From the NCBI GenBank assembly GCA_964631255.1, contig CAZVWS010000009.1, forward strand, positions 1-50,126: 50,126 bases of DNA, written 5' to 3'. The notes under the pieces were generated by a model. It saw only the letters and a list, made by a program, of their open reading frames with translations, did no database searches and had not been told where the DNA came from. The DNA comes from JBGZFC01 sp964631255 (GTDB lineage: Bacteria > Bacteroidota > Bacteroidia > Bacteroidales > Dysgonomonadaceae). Each line of letters begins with the position of its first letter. Position 1 is the stretch's first letter. Shown here piece by piece: positions 25,159 to 33,763 of this stretch. A program made the position numbers and the translations under genes.

Positions 25159-25763
25159 ATAAAGAAAACTATTATTACTGCTATTTTTATTTTAGCAGTT
25201 TCATTTGGAACTTTTACTCAAACAAAAGGAGAAGTAGATGTAAGTGTAGAATTGGGTTTTGGTAGTGAAATTGGATATGATTTTAACTTCAAATATCCGC
25301 AAATATTTGTAACTCCTCAATATAATGTTACAGAAAACTTCTGGGTTGGTGGTGGCGTAGGCTTTTTATACCATATATCACAGAGAATTAAAAAATACAC
25401 CGGAGTATGATATATTTGTGTTTCCGGTTTATGCAGCCACAGGATATAGATTAAATTTAGGAAAAATTCTCTCCGTTCGCAAGTTTAAAAGCCGGTTATG
25501 GTGTAGTAAATAAAAAGTATATTATAACAAATAGATTTCTAATAAATCCGGGAGAAGAGATACGTGATGTAGAATTTAAAATGAATGGTGGCTTATTCTT
25601 ATCACCATCTATAGGAGTTGATTACTCTTTAAGTGGCGGTAAATCATTAAGTTTTTCTGTTAATTACATTTTAAAAGAGCTCAATTCTGATGTAGATAAA
25701 GGTAAATACAATCACTTAGAATATCGTTCAAGATTAGGAGCGACTATAGGATTCCGTTTTTAA
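25159..25763 (+). pseudogene. Decayed outer-membrane beta-barrel protein gene
   Basis: Three frames together spell one small beta-barrel-type protein: a signal peptide KKTIITAIFILAVSFGTF, then GEVDVSVELGFGSEIGYDF, WVGGGVGFLYH, and at the end SLSFSVNYILK and RSRLGATIGFRF, alternating-strand sequence ending in Phe. The expected start codon is ATA at 25159 rather than ATG. The first frame stops at TGA 25408-25410, continues one frame over as YDIFVFPVYAATGYRLN, and shifts again near 25465 (SPFASLKAGYGVV). Two frameshifts plus a lost ATG point to a pseudogene. It lies beside the IS element at 25842. Sequencing error is possible for one indel but unlikely for all three lesions. Confidence 0.7.
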
Positions 25764-25841
25764 TGAATAGAACAATAAACAACAGTTCGTTAAGTTTTTA
25801 ATTAATCTGCTGACTATCAGCAAAATAAGCGTTAAAATATT

Positions 25842-27175
25842 TGTGTAAGTCATTGAAAATCAGCACCTTTATAGGTGTTGCCAATACTTATAAGGTATGA
25901 CTTTCAAGACTTACAACTTTAATAAAATTCAGTATCACTCGCTTTGTGAGCAGAGTTTTTCATCTTTGACAAAACCACTCGGTAAGTGGCGTAAAGATTT
26001 TATCATCGACATTCTTTGGCTTATTTTAAGTATTCAGGGAAAAATAAATTTCCTGCAACTTGCTCGTTACGGTAAACACGGCGAACAGCATTACCGCAAT
26101 CAGTTTAGTAAGAAGTTTGATTTTCTTGCTTTTAATTCGGCTATTATTCAAGCACATTGTTCGCAAAACAAAGTAATCGCTTTCGATCCAAGCTATATCC
26201 CTAAATCAGGCAGGAAAACTGCCGGAGTAGGTTATTTCTGGTTGGGCTGCTCATCCCGCGCGCTTTGGGGCTTGGAAATCGGGGGAATAGCTGTCGCGGA
26301 CATTGACAATCATACCGCCCTGCACTTGGAGGCTGTTCAAACCGTTTGTAAAGGTAATCAAACTTTACTGGATTTTTATGCCGATGAACTGATAAAAAGA
26401 AAAACAGAACTTCAAAAAATATCCAAGACCGTAGCAGTGGACGCTTTTTTTCAAAAGCACCTTTTGTTAACGCTTTAACAAAGGAAGGTTTTGATGTTGT
26501 CTGTCGTTTTCGGGATGACGTTAGATTGCAATACATTATAGAACCCGTGAAAACAGGCAAGCGCGGTCGTCCTAAAACCAACGGCGGTGCAGTAGATGTA
26601 AACAATTTAGATATGAAATATTTTACGCTTCTTGCACAGCAAAACGAAAGCATACAGGTTTTTTCCGCTGTGGTAAAAGCCGTTGCTTTGAAGAGAAAAG
26701 TAAAAGTCTGCATCGTGAAACACATAGTAAACAAACAAGTGAAAGACATCAAGATTTTTTTCTCAACCAATCTGAACCATGACGGAATGAATATATGGAA
26801 CATCTACCGACACCGTTTTCAAATCGAGTTTCTATATCGAGATGCCAAACAGCACACGGGACTAGCCAACTGTCAGGCAAGGGATGAAAACAAACTGCAT
26901 TTTCACTTCAATGCATCGCTTACAGCCGTCAATCTTGCCAAAGTTACACACTGGTTCAGTATCCCCAAAGATGAACGCGAAGCTTTTTCTATGCGAGATA
27001 TTAAAGTGATGAACCATAACGCATTATTGTTGGAACGATTTTTTGCAATGTATGCCATTAACCCGAACATACTTAAAAATAAGAAGAATGTCAAAGAGCT
27101 ATTATATTACGGCACTAATGCCGCTTAATTTTTAACGAAGTATTGGAATTATTGCTGCCCGATAAAACTTACGCA
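25842..27175 (+). mobile_element. IS4-type insertion sequence (ends tentative)
   Basis: About 1.33 kb around the transposase. Left end TGTGTAAGTCATTGA (25842-) and right end, read inward on the minus strand, TGCGTAAGTTTTATC (27175-) share 8 of the first 9 bases and both run into CAGC ~15 bases later, so they may be the terminal repeats. A second perfect inverted pair, CCAATACTT (25881-25889) / AAGTATTGG (27138-27146), lies inside. No clear target-site duplication is seen: flanks are AATAT and TATCT. An inverted TGCTGA-CTA-TCAGCA palindrome is just outside the left end (25808-25822). Confidence 0.65.
25897..27128 (+). CDS. IS4-family DDE transposase, split by a -1 shift at a T7 run
   Basis: First frame: 25897-26478, MTFKTYNFNKIQYH, with catalytic Asp97 in IAFDPSYIPKSG and Asp182 in VAVDAFF. 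Second frame, shifted by -1, carries NIYRHRFQIEFLYRDAKQ, an exact Y-(2)-R-(3)-E-(6)-K IS4 signature. The switch falls in GCTTTTTTTC (T7 at 26445-26451), directly after Asp182; a -1 slip or one extra T in RNA gives ...AFFSKAPFVNALTKEGF and a 410-residue transposase. The second frame has no ATG near its beginning, only TTG, so it is not an independent gene. Either this is a regulated slippage site or a one-base deletion that killed the element; the rest of both frames is open and well conserved. Confidence 0.75.
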
Positions 27176-27318
27176 TATCTTTGTAACAATTTGTAAATCT
27201 GTGCGTTATTGATATAAAAAAGAACGGAGCTTATCGTTGTAATACATGCAGATTATCAAATAGTTGATCGTGTTTATCGGACACTAATATATTGGAATAA
27301 TATAATGTTATTAAAAAA

Positions 27319-27348
27319 GAGAGCGCCCGTAATGTATGGATCGCTCTC
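27319..27348 (-). terminator. Intrinsic terminator for the 27380-28119 gene pair
   Basis: GAGAGCG (27319-27325) pairs with CGCTCTC (27342-27348); the minus strand continues into six Ts. The 250-base stretch 27129-27379 otherwise holds the IS right end and no gene. Confidence 0.75.
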
Positions 27349-27379
27349 AGAAAAGTCGAGGTTATGTAGAGATTGAAGT

Positions 27380-27721
27380 TTAAAATAACTCGTTTATTCT
27401 CTTGTTGAAATTATTACTTTCATCGGTTTCCCAATGCCACTCTTCGCTTGCCAAAAGGTCGAAAATTTTCGTTTTCTTCTCCACTTCCGTTAAGTGAACC
27501 AATTGATTGGCGTACAACAAAAGAGATTCGTGTTCTACAGATTCTTCCGGATATTTCAAACCGAGATCATACTCTGTTTCGGCTGTGCCTCCAAATCGTA
27601 AACCTTCAAAAATCCGTTTTTGTCGTGAGTCATTCCATTTCCACTTTACAATAATTGATTCGGCAAGGCTGTTTCTCTTCGAATTGTTTTCGATATTATC
27701 TTTCATTCTATTGTCGTCCAT
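27380..27721 (-). CDS. Unrecognised small acidic protein
   Basis: I do not recognise this 113-residue protein. It is highly charged, with no signal peptide or membrane helix, so it should be cytosolic. Features: Trp-rich spots VKWKWND and EEWHWETDE, and a central segment AETEYDLGLKYPEESVEHESLLLYANQL that looks helical. It lies 17 bases after the 126-residue gene on the same strand and ends at a clear terminator, so the two are probably one transcript. Position next to an IS and lack of recognisable homology suggest accessory DNA. Confidence 0.6.
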   Translation of the reverse strand: MDDNRMKDNIENNSKRNSLAESIIVKWKWNDSRQKRIFEGLRFGGTAETEYDLGLKYPEESVEHESLLLYANQLVHLTEVEKKTKIFDLLASEEWHWETDESNNFNKRINELF

Positions 27722-27738
27722 AATAGTAATTTTATTTG

Positions 27739-28119
27739 TTATTTCTTTTGCGAAATCAACTCAATATTTGCCAGGGCTTTAATTTCTGAATTGATTCCTT
27801 CTTTTTCAATTATTTCTGCAGTATTGCTTCCGGAATTAAGTCCTGCACCTGCTTTCATCATAAAATCATCTAAATGATCTCTGTTTTTATCATATTTTTC
27901 TATCATCTCCTTCAGAGCTCTCTCTGAAACTACACGACAAATGGTGTACAAATGCTCCTCTTGGAACGAGATATAGTAAAATGTTTCCCCTTTACGTTCA
28001 GAAATGTTATCAATTCGTGCCACTGTTGGGGAAAATCCGGGTATGATAACATGATATGTTTCTCCAATTTTAAAATCCATGTCAATTGTTTCGATTGTGT
28101 GTGTGTTAAAGGCTTGCAT
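27739..28119 (-). CDS. Unrecognised small protein with possible N-terminal beta-barrel fold
   Basis: A 126-residue protein I do not recognise. Residues ~15-60 (KIGETYHVIIPGFSP, ERKGETFYYISFQEEHLYTICRV) read like five short strands, perhaps SH3-like; residues 60-85 are helical and charged; the C-terminus is polar with GAGLNSGSN. No signal peptide. Met14 (MDFKIGETYH, 28080) is a credible alternative start because the first 13 residues look unstructured. It is upstream of, and co-directional with, the 113-residue gene. The region 28120-28341 before the next gene holds no feature I can name. Confidence 0.6.
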   Translation of the reverse strand: MQAFNTHTIETIDMDFKIGETYHVIIPGFSPTVARIDNISERKGETFYYISFQEEHLYTICRVVSERALKEMIEKYDKNRDHLDDFMMKAGAGLNSGSNTAEIIEKEGINSEIKALANIELISQKK

Positions 28120-28341
28120 CGCATTTGCAACAAGACCTTCTTATAATAGAACATAATTACAAAACGAAATGTTCTCAATTAATGAAAAAAGTGATGTTTG
28201 GAAAAAGTGGAGATGGAATTGGCATTCTGCAATGTAACACTACAAAATCAAAAAATATAGTGTTTCATCTGTTTGTATTTTAAAACAAGAGCCATGAGCC
28301 AAGATGCAAGACTTTTAGATTTGTAAACGATTAGACTTTTT

Positions 28342-29544
28342 TTAAAATCTGTCGAAACGATAGTAGTGAAGAAGCTTGTCGTCTTGCTGTGCTAAAATAC
28401 TAAGAACAAGTCTCATCCCTTGAATCGAGAAGGTGATTCCGTTTCCACCTAATCCCAAAACGAAAATACTATTTTTAAAATCGGGATGTTCGCCTATGTA
28501 TGGCAAGCCATCTTTGGTAACACCAAATGCTCCTGCCCAGTTATAATCTTCAATAAATTTAATGGTTGGAAATAGTTTCTGAAGTTTATCTCTGAGTTTG
28601 CCTGATTTTTTATCTTTTAATTTATCTGTTAATCGGTTGTATTTGTACGGAATATCTTCACCCCCAACCAATAGTCGTTTGTCATCTGTGGTACGCAGAT
28701 AGATGTAAGGATTGGCTGTGTCCCAAATCAAAATATCTTTCAACTCATTGTATAAGTTCATATTTTGCTCGCTAACACAAGCAAAAGTGGTTACAATATC
28801 GGCATATTTTTTCTTGAACATCGACAGTGCTTCAAAACCGGAACAAAAAACAATTTTTTTGCAAGTAATTGTACTTCCGTTTTCTGTTGTTATCTCTACC
28901 GTGTCTTCATATTTTATTTTTTTTATCGGGGTGTGGTCAAAAATTCGCAAGCCGCGTTTATAATTCTTGAAAAAAAGTTCGTGTGTAAACTGAAATGCAT
29001 CCAACGATGCCCCTTCTTGGGAAAGAATTCCGGGATGCGATTCCATATTATATGCTTTTCTTATCTCTTCCGATGTGAGCCACTCAACTTGAAATCCGTG
29101 TTTTTTTCGCAATTGGAATTCTTTCTCTACATTTTTAATGTTTTTCTTTGAATGAGAAACCTGTAGAGATTTTTTTAATTCGAAACCACAATTCAATTTT
29201 TCAGATTTAACCAACTCAGCCAGAATGCGAATGGAATCTATCCCTGCCCGGTAACATTCAACCGCTTCCTCTTCACCTATCATTTCAGCCAACTCCGTTA
29301 GTGGCGTATCTATTTCGTATTGTAACATGGATGTGGTGGCAGAGGAACTTCCTGTAGCTACATCTCGTTTGTCAATCACTACAGTGTCATAACCTGCTTT
29401 GTGCAATGCGTGGCTGATAAGTGCCCCGGTAATGCCGGCACCCACTACCACAATATCGCATTTTATATTAACCTGTAGCGTGGGATAACTATTTATAATA
29501 CCATTTTTCAACAACCAGAAAGCTTCCAAAGAACGTAGTTTCAT
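28342..29544 (-). CDS. FAD-dependent oxidoreductase of the DAO family
   Basis: A 400-residue flavoprotein of the glycine/D-amino-acid oxidase type. The FAD dinucleotide motif is CDIVVVGAGITGAL (Gly35, Gly37, Gly40), preceded by ~28 extra residues; VIDKRDVATGSSSATTSML follows, and the C-terminal FAD contact is GLGGNGITFSIQG. DAO enzymes oxidise amines such as glycine, sarcosine or D-amino acids; the substrate here cannot be deduced. No signal peptide. The gene is divergent from a SRPBCC-protein gene; a 15-base palindrome (29580-29594) lies between and could be an operator. Confidence 0.82.
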   Translation of the reverse strand: MKLRSLEAFWLLKNGIINSYPTLQVNIKCDIVVVGAGITGALISHALHKAGYDTVVIDKRDVATGSSSATTSMLQYEIDTPLTELAEMIGEEEAVECYRAGIDSIRILAELVKSEKLNCGFELKKSLQVSHSKKNIKNVEKEFQLRKKHGFQVEWLTSEEIRKAYNMESHPGILSQEGASLDAFQFTHELFFKNYKRGLRIFDHTPIKKIKYEDTVEITTENGSTITCKKIVFCSGFEALSMFKKKYADIVTTFACVSEQNMNLYNELKDILIWDTANPYIYLRTTDDKRLLVGGEDIPYKYNRLTDKLKDKKSGKLRDKLQKLFPTIKFIEDYNWAGAFGVTKDGLPYIGEHPDFKNSIFVLGLGGNGITFSIQGMRLVLSILAQQDDKLLHYYRFDRF

Positions 29545-29579
29545 ATATTTAAATTTTATTAGTAAGTAATATTAGAACA

Positions 29580-29594
29580 ATGCAAAGTTTGCAT
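29580..29594. promoter_or_regulatory. Perfect palindrome in the divergent promoter region
   Basis: ATGCAAAGTTTGCAT is symmetric around its central base. It lies 36 bases upstream of the FAD oxidoreductase ATG and ~117 bases before the SRPBCC gene. On the minus strand AAACTTTG within it is one mismatch from the -7 box, so it may be a promoter with overlapping operator. Confidence 0.45.
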
Positions 29595-29710
29595 TTGTTT
29601 TATTTATACAACAGAAAGAAAATTGCAAAACACAAAAAAATGGAAACATGCTGAACTTGATAAAAATCCACTTTTCTCGTTAAAATTCGAAAACCTAAAA
29701 AGAATAAATA

Positions 29711-30361
29711 ATGGAATATAAAAAATATCAATTAAACAGGAAAAAGAATGTTGGTAATACCGACCGAATGATTTCTTTTGCTTCGGGAATATTGCTCCTT
29801 TCAGGAATGTTTCGTGGGAAAAACAAATTGCTGAAAGCGGTTGCAGGCAGTGCCTTGGTTTATAGAGCGGCAAGAGGGTACTGTCCCTTATACAGTAAGT
29901 TGGGTGTAGATACTACTACCAATGCCAAACGAGTTCTCGTAGAAACCGCTATCACGGTCAATAGACCACGTGAAGAAGTGTACGCCTATTGGCGCAGACT
30001 TGAAAATTTGTCTCTTTTTATGAAACATCTCGATTCGGTACGCGAACTTAGCGACTTACATTCTGTTTGGAGTGCCCGCATCCCCGGTGGGTTGGGAAAT
30101 CTTGAATGGAAATGTGAAATTGTTTCTGATATTCCCGGTGAATCCATCAAATGGAAAAGTATGCCCGATTCGCAAGTAGTGAACAGCGGGTTGGTTCGAT
30201 TTATTGATACGGGTAACGGTGGAACGATGATTCAGGTACATATCTCTTATGAAGCTCCGGCAGGGAACTTAGGAACCGAAATTGCGAAATTATTTACTCC
30301 TGCTTTAGAGAAAATAATTCGGGAAGATATAAAAAACTTCAAGAGAGTAATTGAAGGGTAG
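29711..30361 (+). CDS. DUF2892-SRPBCC (polyketide-cyclase-like) protein
   Basis: A 216-residue protein in two parts. Residues ~15-60 (TDRMISFASGILLLSGMF, LKAVAGSALVYRAARGYCPLYSKLG) match the small DUF2892/YgaP-type hydrophobic domain with its C-P-L-Y motif, giving two short membrane segments. Residues ~75-215 are a SRPBCC/START-like domain beginning VETAITVNRPREEVYAYWRRLENL, a lipid- or hydrophobe-binding fold. This pairing is common in stress-related membrane proteins of unknown role. Divergent from the FAD oxidoreductase. No enzymatic residue can be assigned. Confidence 0.78.
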   Translation: MEYKKYQLNRKKNVGNTDRMISFASGILLLSGMFRGKNKLLKAVAGSALVYRAARGYCPLYSKLGVDTTTNAKRVLVETAITVNRPREEVYAYWRRLENLSLFMKHLDSVRELSDLHSVWSARIPGGLGNLEWKCEIVSDIPGESIKWKSMPDSQVVNSGLVRFIDTGNGGTMIQVHISYEAPAGNLGTEIAKLFTPALEKIIREDIKNFKRVIEG

Positions 30362-30501
30362 ATTTTTATTCACTCCTTCATTTGTTTTACTGCTGAGACA
30401 TGTAGTTAGATATAAGATAAACATTAGATAATTAGATGTTTGTCTTAGTTATAAATTTGACAAGTTGTATCTGGATAGATATTAGTTGACATTTTGTAAT
30501 A

Positions 30502-30547
30502 ATCCGGCGATTTTTGTTTGGTAACAACGGTCGTCGGATATTTTTTT
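30502..30547 (+). terminator. Intrinsic terminator
   Basis: ATCCGGCGA (30502-30510) pairs with TCGTCGGAT (30531-30539, one G-T pair), followed by seven Ts. It is 140 bases after the SRPBCC gene. The region 30362-30703 otherwise holds low-complexity AGATAA/TTAGAT words (30400-30440) and the -7 box at 30640; no gene seen. Confidence 0.65.
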
Positions 30548-30639
30548 CGGAATGCTTAGATTGATGCAGAGTCATGTAATTTTCCTCCCTCAAAACAAAC
30601 ACTTTTATTCGGTTGTGAAAAAAGTTACAATAAAATGTT

Positions 30640-30647
30640 TATCTTTG
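30640..30647 (+). promoter_or_regulatory. -7 promoter box upstream of the LysO C-terminal half
   Basis: TATCTTTG, perfect TAnnTTTG. It lies inside the 5' end of the longest open frame (ATG 30635), arguing that translation begins downstream, probably at TTG 30704. Confidence 0.55.
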
Positions 30648-30703
30648 AATTCAGAAACAGCAAACCTATTTATCGATACAATTTACAATCGCTTACAACC
30701 AAA

Positions 30704-31306
30704 TTGAAACAGTCTATCATATATCTGCTTTTGTTTGCCGCGGGTGTGTTGCTTGCCTTAACGGGCTGGTTACCACAGCTTATGCTAAACCACGCTATCT
30801 CTAAGTGGGTGTTATACGCTTTGCTATTTTTCGTTGGGATGCAAATTGGAGCAAGCAAAAACATGTTTACTACCGTCAGACGATTTGGTTGGCAAATCAT
30901 GTTTGTGCCTCTGGCAACTACTGTTGGCACATTTGCCGGGGTTGCCCTTGTTAGTTTGCTGTTGCCCGACCGCAGCCTTTCCGATTGCATGAGCGTTGGA
31001 GCCGGATTTGCTTATTATTCGCTTTCGAGCATTATCATTTCAGAATACAAAGGTGCCGAAATGGGAACAGTGGCTCTGCTTGCCAATATCATGCGCGAAT
31101 TTATTGTACTGATTTTTGCCCCATGGATTGTAAAATATTTTGGCAATTTAGCACCCATATCGGCAGGTGGCGCAACAACAATGGACACAACGCTGCCCAT
31201 CATATCAAAATACAGTGGTCAGGATTTTGTGGTGATAGCCATATTTCACGGCATGCTAATTGATTTTTCGGTACCATTGTGGGTAAGTTTTTTCGTCAAT
31301 TTGTAG
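30704..31306 (+). CDS. lysO: LysO-family lysine exporter, C-terminal half
   Basis: A ~200-residue membrane protein matching the C-terminal two thirds of E. coli LysO (YbjE). Motifs: FFVGMQIGASKN, MSVGAGFAYYSLSSIIIS, ANIMREFIVLIFAP and GGATTMDTTLPII, the MDxTLP signature of the family; about six membrane segments. LysO exports L-lysine. Bacteroidetes commonly encode LysO as two polypeptides; the N-terminal half here is at 35561-35842 on the other strand rather than adjacent. I choose TTG 30704 (KQSIIYLLLFAAG) because the ATG at 30635 precedes a -7 box; the longer version would add 23 polar residues. Confidence 0.8.
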   Translation: MKQSIIYLLLFAAGVLLALTGWLPQLMLNHAISKWVLYALLFFVGMQIGASKNMFTTVRRFGWQIMFVPLATTVGTFAGVALVSLLLPDRSLSDCMSVGAGFAYYSLSSIIISEYKGAEMGTVALLANIMREFIVLIFAPWIVKYFGNLAPISAGGATTMDTTLPIISKYSGQDFVVIAIFHGMLIDFSVPLWVSFFVNL

Positions 31307-31337
31307 AGAATAATTCCTACATCAAAAAAAAGAAAAT

Positions 31338-32462
31338 ATGAATCAAACGCTTCTTTTTATACTGATCTTTACACTTTTTCTTGCGCTCTATATTTACACG
31401 GCAACGCGTCTCTTTCAGCTTTTGCCGCCAATAGGTTTTTGGAGAATATTGCTCGTTTCTATTTTTGCATTAGGCATAGCAAGTCTTGTTTTATTTTTCA
31501 CTGTTGGCGAAAAAATGCCTGTGTCTGTCGCCAAGGTTGGATATATTTTTGGTACATCGTGGCTGCTGATTTTTGTTTATCTCTTTATTGCCGTTGCATG
31601 TATAGATATTTTCAAACTCTTGAATCATTTTTTGCATATTATAGATAAGCAAACCGTTGCAACCATTTTTAGTCAAAATAAAACAACTTCGTTGATTTTG
31701 TTTGGCACAATTGCATTGCTTTTTTTGTGGGGAAATAGACAGTACCACAACAAAAAACGATTGCATTACACCATCCGTTCCGAAAAAATGGAAAGCCCGG
31801 TGCGAATCGTAGCGATTAGCGATTTACATTTGGGATATACCATTTCTGCAAAGGAGTTACAAACTTGGGTGGAGATGATAAATGCCGAAAATCCCGATAT
31901 GATTCTCATCGGGGGAGATATTATCGACAACCATTTGCGCCCGGTAAATAAAGATTCTATGGGAGATGTGCTGAAAAAATTACAAGCTCCGTTGGGTGTT
32001 TTTGCTTGTCCCGGCAACCACGATTGGATGTTTGCCATGAACGAAAATCCACATTTTTATGCACAAGCCGGTATTACCATGCTCGCAGATTCTGTCGTTT
32101 CAAAAGATGAAATTACCGTTATGGGGCGCGACGACAGAACGAACCCCAACAGAAAAACAATATCTCAAATCAAAGAAATGGTTAACGACAGCACATTTAC
32201 TATTTTGTTAGACCACCAGCCGTTCCATCTCAATGAAGCGGCAAATGCTACCATCGATTTGCAATTTTCGGGACACACGCATCGCGGACAAATTTTCCCC
32301 GTTTCGCTTCTTGTAGACCGCATTTATGAGTTGCCACACGGTTATCGCGAAATGGGCGGTACACATTTTATCGTATCCTCCGGATTGGGTATTTGGGGCG
32401 GGAAATTTAGAATTGGCACACGGTCAGATTACGTGGTTCTGGATATTGTTCCGGACAAATAA
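31338..32462 (+). CDS. Membrane metallophosphoesterase (YkuE/YaeI-like), copy 1
   Basis: A 374-residue protein: about five membrane helices (residues 1-135) followed by a calcineurin-like phosphoesterase domain with all metal motifs: SDLHLG (Asp162, His164), GGDIID (Asp194), GNHDW (Asn227, His228), LDHQP (His293) and GHTHRGQ (His313, His315). Such domains with membrane anchors cleave phosphate esters of lipids or nucleotides at the envelope; the substrate is not known. It is 31 bases after the LysO half and 34 bases before a paralogue, so the three may form an operon. Confidence 0.85.
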   Translation: MNQTLLFILIFTLFLALYIYTATRLFQLLPPIGFWRILLVSIFALGIASLVLFFTVGEKMPVSVAKVGYIFGTSWLLIFVYLFIAVACIDIFKLLNHFLHIIDKQTVATIFSQNKTTSLILFGTIALLFLWGNRQYHNKKRLHYTIRSEKMESPVRIVAISDLHLGYTISAKELQTWVEMINAENPDMILIGGDIIDNHLRPVNKDSMGDVLKKLQAPLGVFACPGNHDWMFAMNENPHFYAQAGITMLADSVVSKDEITVMGRDDRTNPNRKTISQIKEMVNDSTFTILLDHQPFHLNEAANATIDLQFSGHTHRGQIFPVSLLVDRIYELPHGYREMGGTHFIVSSGLGIWGGKFRIGTRSDYVVLDIVPDK

Positions 32463-32496
32463 TATATTTTTAGTACACTAATATTCAGATTATTAT

Positions 32497-33633
32497 ATGC
32501 GTTCGCTCATTGTTGCTCTCATCATTCATTGCACGCTCAATATACTCTTTTTTCTAAAAAGTATGTATGTTTTTAAAGGCAATAAATCGATACGTGCTTT
32601 GCTGATAATTCTTTTTTCGGCAGAATTTTTGATATATGTTTTCGGTTTTTTCTTCTATCACCATTTGCCCGCGCATTTTGTCCATTTTATTCGGATGAAA
32701 GGCACGAGTTGGATGCTTTTTGTCATTTACGCCGGTAGTCTGATATTTTTAATCGATTTCGTCTATATCATCGTCAAAAGAAGCCTGCATTCTCCCAAAA
32801 TGCTGCTTCAACAAACGCCCAAAACTCAAAAAATAATTTGGTCGTTTTCGGTTTTATCGGTAATTGCAATTTTGTTTTTTGGCAATTATAAATTTAAAAA
32901 TCCTACTGTCAATGAGGTGGATATGCAGATTGATAAGTCGGGCGGACGGCACAGCGCGTTGCGTATTGTTTTTGCTGCCGATATGCATTTGGGCTATTTA
33001 ATCAACAAAGATTATGTACGTAAATATGTCGATTTGATAATGGCACAAAATCCCGATTTGATACTTTTTGGAGGCGATTTGCTCGATTCGGATATTCAAC
33101 CCATTGAAAATGGTGATATGGATGTTGAACTGAAACGACTACATGCGCCGTTGGGGGTTTATGCTTGCACCGGCAATCACGAATATCGGTTTGAAGCGGA
33201 AAAGAAAATTCAATGGCTCAACGATGCGGGAATAACTGTATTGAGAGATACGGCTGTATTGATTGATAGTGTTTTTTATGTTGTTGGTCGGGAGGATTTT
33301 ATTATAGAAGATAGGATGAATTTGTCCGATTTACTTCAGAAGCAACAAGTAGATTTTTCCAAACCCATTATAGTACTCAACCACACCCCAAATAACCTAC
33401 AAGAAGAAGTTTCTGCCGGAGCAGATATTGCTCTTTACGGACACACGCATCACGGACAAGCATTCCCCGGAAACGTGGCTACCCAATTGGCTTTTGAACA
33501 TGCCTACGGACATTTGAAAAAAGGACACACACATATTTATGTTACCTCGGGTATTGGGTTGGTGGGTCCACAATATCGGGTTGGCACCGTGTCCGAAATC
33601 GCTTTGCTACAAGTGAAATTTAGCAACAAATAA
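32497..33633 (+). CDS. Membrane metallophosphoesterase (YkuE/YaeI-like), copy 2
   Basis: A 378-residue paralogue of the previous gene with the same plan: hydrophobic N-terminal ~130 residues (four or five helices) and a metallophosphoesterase domain. Motifs: ADMHLGY, GGDLLD, GNHEY, LNHTP and GHTHHGQ. The His in GNHE and the metal ligands are kept, so it should be active. Sequence differs throughout from copy 1, so the duplication is old. Ends before an inverted repeat (33654-33726) shared with the convergent fhs gene. Confidence 0.85.
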   Translation: MRSLIVALIIHCTLNILFFLKSMYVFKGNKSIRALLIILFSAEFLIYVFGFFFYHHLPAHFVHFIRMKGTSWMLFVIYAGSLIFLIDFVYIIVKRSLHSPKMLLQQTPKTQKIIWSFSVLSVIAILFFGNYKFKNPTVNEVDMQIDKSGGRHSALRIVFAADMHLGYLINKDYVRKYVDLIMAQNPDLILFGGDLLDSDIQPIENGDMDVELKRLHAPLGVYACTGNHEYRFEAEKKIQWLNDAGITVLRDTAVLIDSVFYVVGREDFIIEDRMNLSDLLQKQQVDFSKPIIVLNHTPNNLQEEVSAGADIALYGHTHHGQAFPGNVATQLAFEHAYGHLKKGHTHIYVTSGIGLVGPQYRVGTVSEIALLQVKFSNK

Positions 33634-33653
33634 GACGGCAAACATAAGGAACA

Positions 33654-33734
33654 GAGGCTGCCCCAAAAATACAAATCTAATCTTCCAATTCTCTTTTCAG
33701 AATAGAGATGCTTTTGAAACAGCCTCCATTTTTA
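33654..33734. terminator. Inverted repeat/terminator between convergent genes
   Basis: GAGGCTG (33654-33660) pairs with CAGCCTC (33720-33726) with further A/T pairing (CCCCAAAA / TTTTGAAA), then a T-rich tail. It resembles the GAGGCTGTxTCAAAA type hairpins common in Bacteroidetes. Confidence 0.6.
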
Positions 33735-33763
33735 TTTGGTTTACCTATTCGGTTTGAAGCTGA

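Noticed and set aside
25042..25410. A 122-codon gene starting at ATG 25042
   Set aside because: The first ~39 codons run through the glyA terminator hairpin; only the part after 25159 has signal-peptide and barrel-like sequence.
25881..27146. CCAATACTT / AAGTATTGG as the IS ends
   Set aside because: Perfect but only 9 bases, without matching flanks; the outer TGTGTAAGT-like pair is longer and agrees better with the usual distance from a transposase start. Kept only as an alternative.
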